Assembly (NCBI GenBank): GCA_022705135.1
Contig: JAKJFA010000018.1
Location: 1 to 36,584, forward strand
Length of the DNA stretch: 36,584 nt
DNA from: Pseudomonadota bacterium
GTDB lineage: Bacteria; Pseudomonadota; Gammaproteobacteria; Burkholderiales; Rhodocyclaceae
Reading direction: 5' to 3'
Numbering within the stretch: the first letter of the stretch is position 1; every line of letters begins with the position of its first letter. The notes beneath the pieces were generated by a model. That model saw only the letters and a program-made list of their open reading frames with translations, was not told the origin of the DNA and made no database searches. Positions 9,976-17,792 of this stretch are shown in pieces. Position numbers and translations under genes: made by a program.

Positions 9976-10023
9976 GTTTTATTTCCTTCGGTAATACTAA
10001 AGTCGCGTTAGCGATTCTCGAAT

Positions 10024-10051
10024 CTCCCCTCGCCCGCAAGCGGGAGAGGGG
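10024..10051. repeat. REP-like intergenic palindrome
   Basis: The segment is an inverted repeat in which CCCCTC pairs with GAGGGG around an inner CCGC-AA-GCGG. It resembles the short palindromic REP-type elements (CTCCCGC-type stems) scattered in many proteobacterial genomes. It lies between leuD and leuB. Copy number elsewhere cannot be judged from this window. Confidence 0.5.
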
Positions 10052-10062
10052 TCAGGAGAGAG

Positions 10063-10086
10063 GAAAACGGGCAGTTGCATGCCCGT
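10063..10086 (-). terminator. Hairpin terminator directly after leuD
   Basis: Immediately after the leuD stop, a 7-bp stem ACGGGCA/TGCCCGT with a 6-nt loop (10067-10086) is followed on the minus strand by UUUU. The U tract is short, so it may only attenuate transcription into leuB. Confidence 0.55.
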
Positions 10087-10725
10087 TCAGGCAAAAAGCC
10101 AGGGTTGCTCGAAGCGGCGGCGCGCCTCGAATTCACGTATTTTTTCAGCATGGCGCAGGGTCAGGCCGATGTCGTCCCAGCCGTTCAGCAGGCATTCCTT
10201 GCGGAACGGGTCGATCGTGAAGTTAAGAACACGACCGTCCGGACGGGTCACTGTCTGCGCCGGCAGATCGACAGTCAGCTTGTAGCCGGGCGTCGCCTCC
10301 ACCTGCCGGACCATTTCCCCGACTTCATTGGCCGGCAGGATGATGGGCAAAATGCCGTTCTTGAAGCAGTTGTTGAAGAAAATGTCGGCAAAGCTCTCCG
10401 CCACGATGACGCGGAAACCAAAATCGAGCAGCGCCCACGGCGCATGTTCGCGCGAACTGCCGCAGCCGAAATTCTGGCGGGTCAGCAGAATCTGCGCCCC
10501 CTGATAACGCGGCTGATTGAGCGCAAAATTGGGATTTTTAGGGCGATGGGTGCACTCCTGCCCCGGCTCGCCCACATCCATGTAGCGCCACTCATCAAAC
10601 GCGTTGGGGCCGAAGCCGGAACGCTTGATCGACTTCAAAAACTGCTTCGGGATGATGGCGTCGGTGTCGATGTTGTTGCGGTCGATCGGCACCACCAGTC
10701 CATCCAGACGCACAAACTTGTCCAT
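10087..10725 (-). CDS. leuD: 3-isopropylmalate dehydratase small subunit
   Basis: LeuD forms isopropylmalate isomerase with LeuC, converting 2- to 3-isopropylmalate. The 212-residue protein has the small-subunit signature [14 protein letters not shown] and the N-terminal segment [18 protein letters not shown]. The frame is open for 20 more codons upstream, but the ATG at 10725 gives the standard LeuD start [10 protein letters not shown]. The upstream extension would overlap the entericidin gene in another frame. It begins 4 nt after that gene's stop, which suggests tight coupling. Confidence 0.98.
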   Translation of the reverse strand: MDKFVRLDGLVVPIDRNNIDTDAIIPKQFLKSIKRSGFGPNAFDEWRYMDVGEPGQECTHRPKNPNFALNQPRYQGAQILLTRQNFGCGSSREHAPWALLDFGFRVIVAESFADIFFNNCFKNGILPIILPANEVGEMVRQVEATPGYKLTVDLPAQTVTRPDGRVLNFTIDPFRKECLLNGWDDIGLTLRHAEKIREFEARRRFEQPWLFA

Positions 10726-10729
10726 TGGA

Positions 10730-10861
10730 TTACTTGCTCCCGGCTTTCTCGATGGCCTCGCCACCCTTCTTGATGTCCTTGCCAACGCCCTGCACGGTAT
10801 TGCACGCTGCCAGACCCATCAGCATCACGACTGCAACGATAAGTGCTCCGAACTGTTTCAT
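10730..10861 (-). CDS. Entericidin A/B-family small lipoprotein
   Basis: This 43-residue gene is inserted between leuC and leuD. It starts [16 protein letters not shown], has a lipobox LAAC with the lipidated Cys at residue 20, and has a short mature part [20 protein letters not shown]. This matches entericidin-type lipoproteins, whose founding E. coli pair is a toxin/antidote system linked to stress-induced lysis. Its role here is unknown. It starts 10 nt after leuC and stops 4 nt before leuD, so it must be expressed with the leucine genes. Similar placement is known in other betaproteobacteria. Confidence 0.88.
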   Translation of the reverse strand: MKQFGALIVAVVMLMGLAACNTVQGVGKDIKKGGEAIEKAGSK

Positions 10862-10871
10862 GGCTTCTCTT

Positions 10872-12278
10872 TTACATGATGTCACGCACATCGGCGAAAT
10901 GGCCGGCAATCGCCGCAGCAGCGGCCATACCGGGACTCAACAGATGGGTACGTCCGCCAGGTCCCTGACGCCCCTCGAAATTGCGGTTGGACGTTGAAGC
11001 GCAACGCTCGCCCGGTTCCAGACGGTCGGCATTCATCGCCAGACACATCGAACAGCCCGGCTCGCGCCATTCGCAACCGGCGGCAATGAACACCTTGTCC
11101 AAACCTTCCGCCTCAGCTTGCCGCTTGACCAGCCCGGAACCCGGCACCACCATCGCCAGCTTGACGTTGGCGGCAATGTGGCGGCCCTTCAACACGGCGG
11201 CAGCTTCACGCAAATCCTCAATGCGACCGTTGGTGCACGAACCGATGAAGACCTTGTCAATCTTGACCGACTGGATCGGCGCATTCGGCGTCAAGCCCAT
11301 GTACTGCAGCGCCCGCTCCATGCCTTCACGTTTTCCCGCATCCTTCTCCTTGGCCGGATCAGGAATATTGTCGTTAATGGTCATCACCATTTCCGGCGAC
11401 GTACCCCAGGTCACCTGCGGCTGGATTTCGGCCGCGTTGAAATGGAGCACCCGGTCGAACTGGGCGCCCTCGTCACTCTTCAGTGTGCGCCAATAGGCCG
11501 CCGCCTTGTCGAACAACTCCCCCTTGGGCGCAAATGGACGGCCACGCAGGTAATCGATGGTCGTTTCATCGACGGCGACAAACCCGACGCGCGCGCCGGC
11601 CTCGATCGCCATATTGCACACGGTCATGCGCCCTTCCATCGAAAGGCCGCGGATGGTCGACCCAGCAAACTCGATGGCGTACCCCGTGCCGCCGGCAGTG
11701 CCGATGCGGCCGATCACGGCCAGGATGATGTCTTTGGCCGTCACCCCCTTGCCCAGTTTGCCATCCACCTGAACCAGCATGGCTTTCATCTTCTTTTGCA
11801 ACAGGCATTGGGTCGCCAGCACATGCTCGACTTCGGACGTGCCGATGCCATGCGCCAGACAGGCAAAAGCGCCGTGCGTCGCCGTATGCGAATCACCGCA
11901 GACAACCGTCATTCCCGGCAGCGTCGCACCGTTTTCCGGCCCGACGACGTGGGCGATGCCCTGGCGCGGATCCTTGAAGGGGTAATAGGCCAGCGCGCCG
12001 AATTCGCCGATATTGGCATCCAGCGTTTCCACCTGTTGGCGCGAAATGGGATCGGTAATGCCTTCATCCCAATGATCAGTTGGCGTGTTGTGGTCCGGCG
12101 TCGACACGATGGACGAGGGCCGCCAAGCCTTGCGACCCGCTAGACGCAGGCCGTCGAAGGCTTGCGGGCTGGTCACCTCGTGAATCAGGTGACGGTCGAT
12201 ATAGAGCAACGCCGTTCCGTCTTCCTCGACGTGGACGACGTGGCTTTCCCAGAGCTTGTCGTAAAGCGTCTTCGACAT
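10872..12278 (-). CDS. leuC: 3-isopropylmalate dehydratase large subunit
   Basis: LeuC carries the [4Fe-4S] cluster of isopropylmalate isomerase. The 468-residue protein begins [15 protein letters not shown] and has the substrate-loop motif [13 protein letters not shown]. The cluster cysteines are in FIGSCTNGR and in the CSMC pair of [10 protein letters not shown] second ATG directly upstream (12281) is an equally possible start. The longer open frame back to 12353 overlaps the MFS gene and is unlikely to be coding. The gap to the upstream MFS gene is only 28 nt, so the leuC promoter either lies within that gene or the two are cotranscribed. Confidence 0.98.
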   Translation of the reverse strand: MSKTLYDKLWESHVVHVEEDGTALLYIDRHLIHEVTSPQAFDGLRLAGRKAWRPSSIVSTPDHNTPTDHWDEGITDPISRQQVETLDANIGEFGALAYYPFKDPRQGIAHVVGPENGATLPGMTVVCGDSHTATHGAFACLAHGIGTSEVEHVLATQCLLQKKMKAMLVQVDGKLGKGVTAKDIILAVIGRIGTAGGTGYAIEFAGSTIRGLSMEGRMTVCNMAIEAGARVGFVAVDETTIDYLRGRPFAPKGELFDKAAAYWRTLKSDEGAQFDRVLHFNAAEIQPQVTWGTSPEMVMTINDNIPDPAKEKDAGKREGMERALQYMGLTPNAPIQSVKIDKVFIGSCTNGRIEDLREAAAVLKGRHIAANVKLAMVVPGSGLVKRQAEAEGLDKVFIAAGCEWREPGCSMCLAMNADRLEPGERCASTSNRNFEGRQGPGGRTHLLSPGMAAAAAIAGHFADVRDIM

Positions 12279-12306
12279 CATGATGATCCAGGCCGAAAAG
12301 CGCGCA

Positions 12307-13488
12307 TTATCGCATTTGCGTCGGGGCTGTGCCAGTCTCGCCTGAATCCCCACCGCCCGAGACCCCGAATACGATCAGCAACAGGCCGGCCAGGGCAAAT
12401 GCCGCGCTGACACTGAAACTCCAGGATGCCCCCGCCGACTCCCACATCCAGCCACCGATCAAGCCGCCCAGCAAGCCTCCAGCACCGAAGCTGAAACTTG
12501 AATAGAAAGCCTGGCCGCGCGCCTGCGCCTGGCCGGAAAACCAAGCGTTCACCGCAGCGATCGAGGCCGCGTGATGGGCGCCAAAGGTCAGGGCGTGCAG
12601 GAGTTGCGCCAGCACCGCCAGAATCACCCAACCGGCCCCCCAACCGATGAGCAAAAAGCGCAAGATGGCTGCGACAAAGCAGAGTAACAGGATGCGGCGC
12701 AGAGAGAGGCGGCGAATCAGGCGCGGCATTGCCAGGAAGATCAGAATCTCGGCCAGCACCCCCAGCGTCCACAGCAGGCCCACTTCGCCCTTGCTGTAGC
12801 CCAACCCGGCCAGATGGATAGAAAAGAAAATGTAAAAGACGCCATGCGCCGCCGACATGGCAAAACTGGCGGCAAAGAGCGCCAGCACCCGCTTCTGGCG
12901 AAACAGCCCAAGCAGCCCGGAGTGGTCACCGTGGCACGCAACCGGCGCCGCCTCCGGTAAGGTCAGGGCCAACGCAAAATTGCCGGCAGCAAGGAGCCAG
13001 CAAACCGTCAACACCTGATCAACCGGCAAGAAGTCCAGCAGAGCGCCAGTGCAAAGGACGGCCAGGATGAAGCCTATCGACCCCCAGAGCCGGATGCGCC
13101 CGTATTGTCCGCTGGCCTCGCGCAAATGGCTGAACGTCAGCGTCTCCACCAGCGGCAGGGCGGCACTCCAGAAAAAGGTCAGCGCCCCCATGACCAGCAT
13201 CATGCTGCCGAATCCGCGCAACCAGAAAAAGGTGGTAAAACCGGCCAGACTCACCAGTCCGGCCAGTCTGATGATAGCGATCCGGCGTCCGCTGCGATCC
13301 GCCAACCAGCCCCAGATGCCGGGGCTGAACAGGCGCATCACATTCATCAGCGACATCAGGAGTCCGACATCCCAAGCCGAAAAGCCAATCGACAGCAGAT
13401 AGAGGCTGAAATAGGGCAGGAACGCCCCAATGTAAGCAAAATGGAAAAAGTAGTAGCCGGAAAGGCGCCAGTACGGCAAGGAATGCAT
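12307..13488 (-). CDS. MFS transporter, HcaT/LacY-like (MFS_1_like)
   Basis: This 393-residue protein has about twelve hydrophobic segments. It shows the cytoplasmic loop motif [11 protein letters not shown] between helices 2 and 3 and a second-half counterpart [10 protein letters not shown]. The start [22 protein letters not shown] resembles the 3-phenylpropionate transporter HcaT and related LacY-type permeases, which are proton symporters. The substrate cannot be read from the sequence, and position upstream of leuC does not prove a link to leucine. The adjoining 130 nt (13489-13618) hold small GC-rich palindromes and no gene. Confidence 0.85.
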   Translation of the reverse strand: MHSLPYWRLSGYYFFHFAYIGAFLPYFSLYLLSIGFSAWDVGLLMSLMNVMRLFSPGIWGWLADRSGRRIAIIRLAGLVSLAGFTTFFWLRGFGSMMLVMGALTFFWSAALPLVETLTFSHLREASGQYGRIRLWGSIGFILAVLCTGALLDFLPVDQVLTVCWLLAAGNFALALTLPEAAPVACHGDHSGLLGLFRQKRVLALFAASFAMSAAHGVFYIFFSIHLAGLGYSKGEVGLLWTLGVLAEILIFLAMPRLIRRLSLRRILLLCFVAAILRFLLIGWGAGWVILAVLAQLLHALTFGAHHAASIAAVNAWFSGQAQARGQAFYSSFSFGAGGLLGGLIGGWMWESAGASWSFSVSAAFALAGLLLIVFGVSGGGDSGETGTAPTQMR

Positions 13489-13618
13489 CCGGCGATTCTA
13501 CTGGATGAGGCGGAGGATGGCCTCGTCCCCCCGGCGAAAACGAAGCGGGGGTCCAAGGAACGGCCCAAGCGGGGCCCTGCGTCTTGATTGTTCCAACTTC
13601 GGAAGGATGGTCGCTTGC

Positions 13619-13885
13619 CTAGCTGGTGGAGTTCTTCTGGCCGGTGCGGTACGCCAGCAAAAAGTGATACAGCTCGTCTTTCAGTTTGATCCGCACCTTT
13701 TTCATGTCTTCGAGCGCAAAATCGGAAACCGGAATGTCGTGTTCTTCCAGGTTTTCAACTCTCCCGGTCAGCCAGTGGTAGTGCTCATACCACGTCGCGA
13801 ACAACCCGTTCGACGCCCGCAAAACGCGGATGGCGTCAATCATTTCGGGAAATTCGCGGGCCAGGTCGTGATGTTCGATTTGCAT
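13619..13885 (-). CDS. YdcH-family (DUF465) small protein
   Basis: This 88-residue charged, helical protein has the DUF465/YdcH pattern. It begins HDLAREFPEMIDAIRVL, has a central aromatic segment FATWYEHYHWL and ends with the highly charged helix DMKKVRIKLKDELYHFLL. Members are short coiled-coil proteins of unknown function. A very strong ribosome-binding site (GGGGAGGT, 5 nt before ATG) is present. It follows aroC by 60 nt in the same direction and may be cotranscribed with it. Confidence 0.75.
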   Translation of the reverse strand: MQIEHHDLAREFPEMIDAIRVLRASNGLFATWYEHYHWLTGRVENLEEHDIPVSDFALEDMKKVRIKLKDELYHFLLAYRTGQKNSTS

Positions 13886-13945
13886 TGATTACCTCCCCAC
13901 GGTGACATTGTCCGGTGCCCCGATACGAAGCACCTCTTTAAAATA

Positions 13946-15046
13946 CTACGCGATTTTCGCCGCAATACGTGGCGTGGCGCAAACCACATCGGCGCACTGC
14001 GCCCGATGACGCAAGGCATGGTCCATCAGCACCAGCGCCAGCATCGCCTCGGCCACCGGCGTGGCGCGGATGCCGACGCAGGGGTCATGCCGCCCTTGCG
14101 TCGCCACAACAACGGCCTGGCCAAACTGGTCGATGGAACGGCGCGGCTGCGCAATCGAAGGCGTCGGTTTAACCGCCAGCCGAACCACAATATCCTGACC
14201 GGTTGAAATGCCGCCGACAATGCCGCCAGCGTGATTGCTGACAAACCCCTCCGGCCGCAGCTCATCGCCGTGCTCGCTGCCCTTTTGCGTCACGCTGGCA
14301 AATCCGGCGCCAATCTCGACCCCCTTGACCGCATTGATGCCCATCATGGCGTAGGCGATTTCGGCATCAAGCCGGTCAAATACCGGCTCTCCCCAGCCCG
14401 GCGGCAACCCGGTCGCTGTCACCGTGATTTCCGCCCCAATGGAATCGAGCGCACGGCGCAAGTCATCCATTCTCTTTTCCAATTCCGGCACGACCGCCGC
14501 GTTAGGCGCAAAGAACGGATTGCGGTCGATTTCACCGGCATCGGCAAAAGGAATGGCGAAATCACCCAAGCGGCTCATCCAGCCGCGCACCGTCACGCCG
14601 CAGCGCTCATGCAGCCACTTGCGGGCAATCGCCCCCGCCGCCACCCGCACTGCCGTCTCGCGCGCCGAGGCCCGGCCGCCGCCGCGATAATCGCGCAGAC
14701 CATACTTTTGCAGATAGGCATAATCGGCATGGCCGGGCCGGAACGACTCGGCAATATGGCTGTAATCACCGCTCTTGGGATCGAGATTGCGGATGATGAA
14801 GGCGATCGGCGTGCCGGTCGTCCTGCCCTCAAACACGCCGGAGAGAAGCTCCACCGCATCGGGTTCGCGCCGCTGTGTGACGTGGCGGGAAGTACCGGGT
14901 TTGCGCCGGTCGAGCTCCTGTTGCAGGTCGGCCGCGCACAATTCCAGGCCGGGCGGACAGCCATCAACAATGCCGCCGATGGCCGGGCCATGGGACTCGC
15001 CAAAGGAGGTGAGCGTCAACAGGGTGCTTAAAGTATTTCCGGACAT
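13946..15046 (-). CDS. aroC: Chorismate synthase
   Basis: AroC removes phosphate from EPSP to give chorismate, the last common precursor of aromatic amino acids and folate, using reduced FMN. The protein has 366 residues. It carries the three family signatures: [18 protein letters not shown] near the N-terminus, [14 protein letters not shown] in the middle and [13 protein letters not shown] near the C-terminus. Length is normal. It is the first gene of the long minus-strand run and borders the cassette region. Confidence 0.98.
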   Translation of the reverse strand: MSGNTLSTLLTLTSFGESHGPAIGGIVDGCPPGLELCAADLQQELDRRKPGTSRHVTQRREPDAVELLSGVFEGRTTGTPIAFIIRNLDPKSGDYSHIAESFRPGHADYAYLQKYGLRDYRGGGRASARETAVRVAAGAIARKWLHERCGVTVRGWMSRLGDFAIPFADAGEIDRNPFFAPNAAVVPELEKRMDDLRRALDSIGAEITVTATGLPPGWGEPVFDRLDAEIAYAMMGINAVKGVEIGAGFASVTQKGSEHGDELRPEGFVSNHAGGIVGGISTGQDIVVRLAVKPTPSIAQPRRSIDQFGQAVVVATQGRHDPCVGIRATPVAEAMLALVLMDHALRHRAQCADVVCATPRIAAKIA

Positions 15047-15084
15047 GGAAGCGCCACACGCTAAAATGGAGTCACGAGTCTACC

Positions 15085-15240
15085 ATGTCCAAAACGCCAA
15101 AAAAGCCCACGCCTCAACCTGCCGGCCCGCCGCCCCCTCCGGCAGGCTCCGCGCGCGCCCTCCCGCCCAGCCTCAACCCGCGCCAGAAACCCGATCTGCG
15201 CTGGCAGCGCAGCAAACGCTACAACTGGGATGGGCGCTGA
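15085..15240 (+). CDS. Small proline-rich basic protein, unrecognised
   Basis: This open frame of 51 codons starts 38 nt from the divergent aroC start. The N-terminal half is Pro/Ala-rich (MSKTPKKPTPQPAGPPPPP). The C-terminal half is strongly basic with aromatic residues (PDLRWQRSKRYNWDGR). It has no signal peptide, membrane segment or cysteine. A GGAG lies 13 nt before the ATG, which is far. I do not recognise a family. It could be a genuine small nucleic-acid-binding protein or a chance frame in GC-rich DNA; the distinctive C-terminus ending right at a hairpin favours a real gene slightly. Confidence 0.45.
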   Translation: MSKTPKKPTPQPAGPPPPPAGSARALPPSLNPRQKPDLRWQRSKRYNWDGR

Positions 15241-15271
15241 AAACGGCGGTCTTTGCAAGACGGACAGCGCC
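15233..15271. other. Nested hairpin at the end of the small ORF
   Basis: GGCGCTG (15233-15239) pairs exactly with CAGCGCC (15265-15271). Inside it GTCTT pairs with AAGAC around a TGC loop. It overlaps the stop of the small plus-strand gene. No U tract follows on the plus strand. It could be a terminator, an RNA-stabilising stem, or the worn outer half of a cassette recombination site. Confidence 0.4.
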
Positions 15272-15307
15272 GCGGCATCCGCTCAAAATCTCTCCCCTAT
15301 TCTATTT

Positions 15308-15685
15308 TTAGGTCGCTGCGACATAGAGCGCTCCACAACCTATGAGAAGAAAGACCGGCCAGGCAAGATGCTTGGCCCGAGACACTGCAAAAGTAACAAT
15401 ACCCGTTGAGACAAAGGTGATCCCGACGACCAAGGCCACACCAGAGGCAGAAATGGAACCGAGCGCGAGCTGTACCAGTATCGCCGCAAAACCCAGCCAA
15501 GCGATCGTCGTGATGTGCCACGCGAAACGGAGCGTTCGAGTCGCGAACTCAGTACTACCCAGAAACTTTGGAAAGTTATTGTGCCGAAATAAAGGGATCA
15601 GGAGGTACAACTCGCCCAATACAGAGTGCGCAATACCGACAGCAACTGCCAGAAATGCGGCGATAAAGAGAAAAATGTTGGACAT
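15308..15685 (-). CDS. Cassette D: small integral membrane protein
   Basis: This 125-residue protein has four predicted membrane helices (about 4-24, 47-68, 75-97 and 104-122) joined by short loops. It has no recognisable catalytic motif. The ATG at 15685 is chosen because AGG lies about 5 nt upstream; a GTG two codons earlier is possible. Its stop TAA lies in ACCTAAA, the exact reverse complement of the TTTAGGT just before its start, the arrangement seen in the other cassettes. Function unknown. I found no relation to the neighbouring housekeeping genes. Confidence 0.65.
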   Translation of the reverse strand: MSNIFLFIAAFLAVAVGIAHSVLGELYLLIPLFRHNNFPKFLGSTEFATRTLRFAWHITTIAWLGFAAILVQLALGSISASGVALVVGITFVSTGIVTFAVSRAKHLAWPVFLLIGCGALYVAAT

Positions 15686-15689
15686 AGGC

Positions 15690-15779
15690 ACCTAAAAGGT
15701 TGGAGACAACGCGCCGCAGCCACGGCGGGCTTGCGGGAGCGAGAAAGACCGTACCCTGCGGTCGGGTTGATTGTTAGCC
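15690..15779 (-). repeat. attC-like site between cassettes C and D
   Basis: Ninety bp. On the minus strand it starts GGCTAAC (containing the stop of the cysteine-rich protein gene) and ends TTTAGGT, followed 4 nt later by the ATG of gene D. The inner arms pair well: CAACCCGACCGCAG with CTGCGGCGCGTTG. The outer arms are unequal, and the final core deviates from GTTRRRY, so this is the weakest of the three sites. Confidence 0.5.
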
Positions 15780-16232
15780 ATTAGATTCCGCTATGATTTC
15801 TGCCGCAATTTCGGTAGCCCTGCCAGTAAAGTTAGCGCAACGGACGCGAAGCTGATTCTCGCGAAAAGTGGCCTGACCCTCTGGTGTGCCAAGATCGCAC
15901 CCCAACAGAACGTGGCATTCACGAGAGCCGAATTCTCGTTCGAACTCTCGAATAAGGCGCTGTGTGGCGAGATAACTTTGATCGGCAGACGTGCTGGATT
16001 CGGAACGTCCCAATGCCAGCCCAATCCCCATCATCGCGCCAGTAAGAGCACCACAGGTACCGCAAGTGCGTGCCATGCCACCACAAAAACCCGTGGCAAT
16101 TTTTGGCAATAGATCGGATTCAATTCCCTGGGCCCTAGCCAGAGCAATGACAGCGGATTCCGCACAAAATAGCCCTGAATTAAAAAGGTCTTCAGCAGTT
16201 ATCCGAGCTTGTGATGCGAGAGAAGTATTCAT
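15774..16232 (-). CDS. Cassette C: C_GCAxxG_C_C-family probable redox protein
   Basis: The 152-residue protein fits the C_GCAxxG_C_C family of cysteine-rich, probably redox-active proteins. An early Cys is in LFCAES, then the signature GFCGGMARTCGTCGALTGA, then Cys in ECHVLLGCDLGT and a last Cys in VRCANF. These conserved cysteines suggest metal or haem/cluster ligation, but the family function is not established. The ATG at 16232 follows the upstream core TTGGGC by 6 nt; a longer GTG start would run into the recombination site and is rejected. The TAA stop is inside GGCTAAC, as typical of cassette genes. Confidence 0.82.
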   Translation of the reverse strand: MNTSLASQARITAEDLFNSGLFCAESAVIALARAQGIESDLLPKIATGFCGGMARTCGTCGALTGAMMGIGLALGRSESSTSADQSYLATQRLIREFEREFGSRECHVLLGCDLGTPEGQATFRENQLRVRCANFTGRATEIAAEIIAESNG

Positions 16233-16238
16233 GGAGAT

Positions 16239-16316
16239 GCCCAAGATGGTTGACGTGGAGGTCACCGGCGCTGCGCGGCTTTATCGCGCCAGTCCGTGTT
16301 GATGGATGGGTTGGGC
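16239..16316 (-). repeat. attC-like site between cassettes B and C
   Basis: Seventy-eight bp imperfect palindrome. On the minus strand it starts with a perfect RYYYAAC core GCCCAAC 1 nt after the stop of gene B. It ends CTTGGGC, one base off GTTRRRY, just before gene C. Inner arms ATCAACACGGA and TCCACGTCAACCAT pair imperfectly, with an inner GC-rich hairpin. GCCCAAC is the exact complement of the GTTGGGC that opens cassette B. Confidence 0.65.
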
Positions 16317-16317
16317 A

Positions 16318-17331
16318 TCATAGCGATTGCATATTGAACAGTGTAATTTCATTGTCACTAACAGGGACGCAGATACCCATATCTACATCAAATCCCTGAG
16401 ACTTGATCGAGGTGCCCAACGCACGGAGGTATGTCTCGTTAGCCTGAAAGTTACCAAGGCGCAAAATTTGGCGCCCAAGATTGGTGACCTGATATATCTG
16501 CACCTTCAACTTCTTGGCGGGATCGGTATGCTTCACCATGAGGACGCGCCCATACGACACCAGAGCGCGCTCGAAGCGATCTTGCGCCGTCGATGACCAA
16601 GTAATTTCAAGCCCAAGGGCATCAACCCCAGAGACAATGCCAAGTTCTTGCATCGCGAGCAACAGAGAGAACGTGACGCCTTCAGATTCAAGAAGGGATT
16701 TGTCACCACGAAAGACAATATCATTTACAACGAATGGTGACAGTTTCTCGATAGCCTTCGCCTCTTCTTGCGAAAGGTTCCGGAGGAACTCAAGGGTCCG
16801 CAACGAGTAGCGTCCAGGATTCTTTACCTCACCAGCAAGAACCTTTCCCCACAATGACTGAAGCTCATCGGATGAAACGTTCGCGGCGCACTCGCGCCAG
16901 CGAAGTAACCAATCGTCTGATACTGCGTTTGACGATGGTTCCGCAGAGTCTTGGGCTAATTCTTCTTCCGCGTACATAACGGCCTTGGACAGACTGATTT
17001 CTCGTCGTATGGCGTCAGCACGGGTGTTGCGCTCCACGATTTCGTCAATGGCTGGCAAGAGCAAGGGCTCCGAAGATGGAGCCGGAAGTGCAGCATAAAT
17101 TTCTCTTGGGTGCTCTGACACCGTTCCGTCACGAAGAAGGACTTTTTGACCAGAACGGATTGCAGAAGCATCTACCTCTGCTTGAGCAAGAACCAGGAGT
17201 TCATCTCGCTTGACGTCAATTGCTGCACGACCCTCGCGTCTCATTTGCCATGGCTTAAGTAGGGATCCAATGCCGCGATCAGCGATTGATTGCCAAAGTT
17301 TGATTAGCAGCTTTTCGCCTAGCACATCCAT
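16318..17331 (-). CDS. Cassette B: DUF2806-like protein
   Basis: This 337-residue protein has no signal peptide or clear membrane helix. The middle part, with SDDWLLRWRECAANVSSDEL followed by LWGKVLAGEVKNPGRYSLRT, has the pattern of the DUF2806 family, which has no established function. The N-terminus (DVLGEKLLIKLWQSIADRGI) is amphipathic. An SD-like GGAG lies about 8 nt before the ATG, and the cassette core GTTGGGC 25 nt before. Its TGA is 1 nt from the next core. Codon use is visibly less GC-biased than in the flanking genes, which suggests transfer. Whether it acts in defence, like some cassette cargo, cannot be told from sequence. Confidence 0.7.
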   Translation of the reverse strand: MDVLGEKLLIKLWQSIADRGIGSLLKPWQMRREGRAAIDVKRDELLVLAQAEVDASAIRSGQKVLLRDGTVSEHPREIYAALPAPSSEPLLLPAIDEIVERNTRADAIRREISLSKAVMYAEEELAQDSAEPSSNAVSDDWLLRWRECAANVSSDELQSLWGKVLAGEVKNPGRYSLRTLEFLRNLSQEEAKAIEKLSPFVVNDIVFRGDKSLLESEGVTFSLLLAMQELGIVSGVDALGLEITWSSTAQDRFERALVSYGRVLMVKHTDPAKKLKVQIYQVTNLGRQILRLGNFQANETYLRALGTSIKSQGFDVDMGICVPVSDNEITLFNMQSL

Positions 17332-17356
17332 GGCTCACTCCGTGAAAGTTGATGAC

Positions 17357-17443
17357 GCCCAACGTAAAGGTAAGGGGCGGCTGCCGGCTTGCCGGCAGGC
17401 GTCCCAGTGAGCGAAGCGAACGATCTTGACCGTAATGTTAGAG
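17357..17443 (-). repeat. attC-like site between cassettes A and B (best preserved)
   Basis: Eighty-seven bp. On the minus strand it begins CTCTAAC (including the TAA stop of gene A) and ends with the consensus core GTTGGGC. Inner arms ACGGTCAAG and CTTACCTTTAC pair with bulges, and TGCCGGC-AA-GCCGGCA forms a terminal hairpin. CTCTAAC is the exact complement of the GTTAGAG that opens cassette A, as expected if the two met in a circular cassette. Confidence 0.72.
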
Positions 17444-17788
17444 CGCATTTGCAAGGTAAAGCACTCCAGTTGCACCGACAGCTACAAGAACAGCTAACGC
17501 TACACCCCTAGCTGGGGTGAGCAGGAAGCCAAGCTGAACACCAGCGCGCTTCGAAGCAAAGGCGATAGCAATAGCCCCGAGCGTGACCCCAAGCACCACT
17601 GCAAGAGGTGAACAATCAGGCGCTAGACCACGCAGCATTAAGGCGAACAGTCCTCCGAGAAAGGCGAACAACATGCCGGCACCGAGAAGCGAGACGCCTG
17701 GGAAGACACCTTGCCGTTTCCAGTTGTGCACGGCAAACACAACGTTGCCGATGAATTCTGCAAGGGGGGCAAGTATCTCGTGGGCCAT
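17438..17788 (-). CDS. Cassette A: small membrane protein
   Basis: This 116-residue protein has three hydrophobic helices at about 33-52, 60-79 and 92-113, preceded by a short amphipathic N-terminus (HEILAPLAEFIGNVVFAVHNW). No enzymatic motif or known family is visible. The ATG lies 4 nt after the core GTTAGAG, leaving little room for a ribosome-binding site; translation may be weak or leaderless from a nearby start. The stop is inside the following attC core. It is the first cassette relative to the candidate promoter. Confidence 0.65.
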   Translation of the reverse strand: MAHEILAPLAEFIGNVVFAVHNWKRQGVFPGVSLLGAGMLFAFLGGLFALMLRGLAPDCSPLAVVLGVTLGAIAIAFASKRAGVQLGFLLTPARGVALAVLVAVGATGVLYLANAL

Positions 17789-17792
17789 AGCG

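Noticed and set aside
12279..12353. N-terminal extension of LeuC
   Set aside because: It lies in the short gap and overlaps the end of the MFS gene; the ATG pair at 12281/12278 gives the standard LeuC start.
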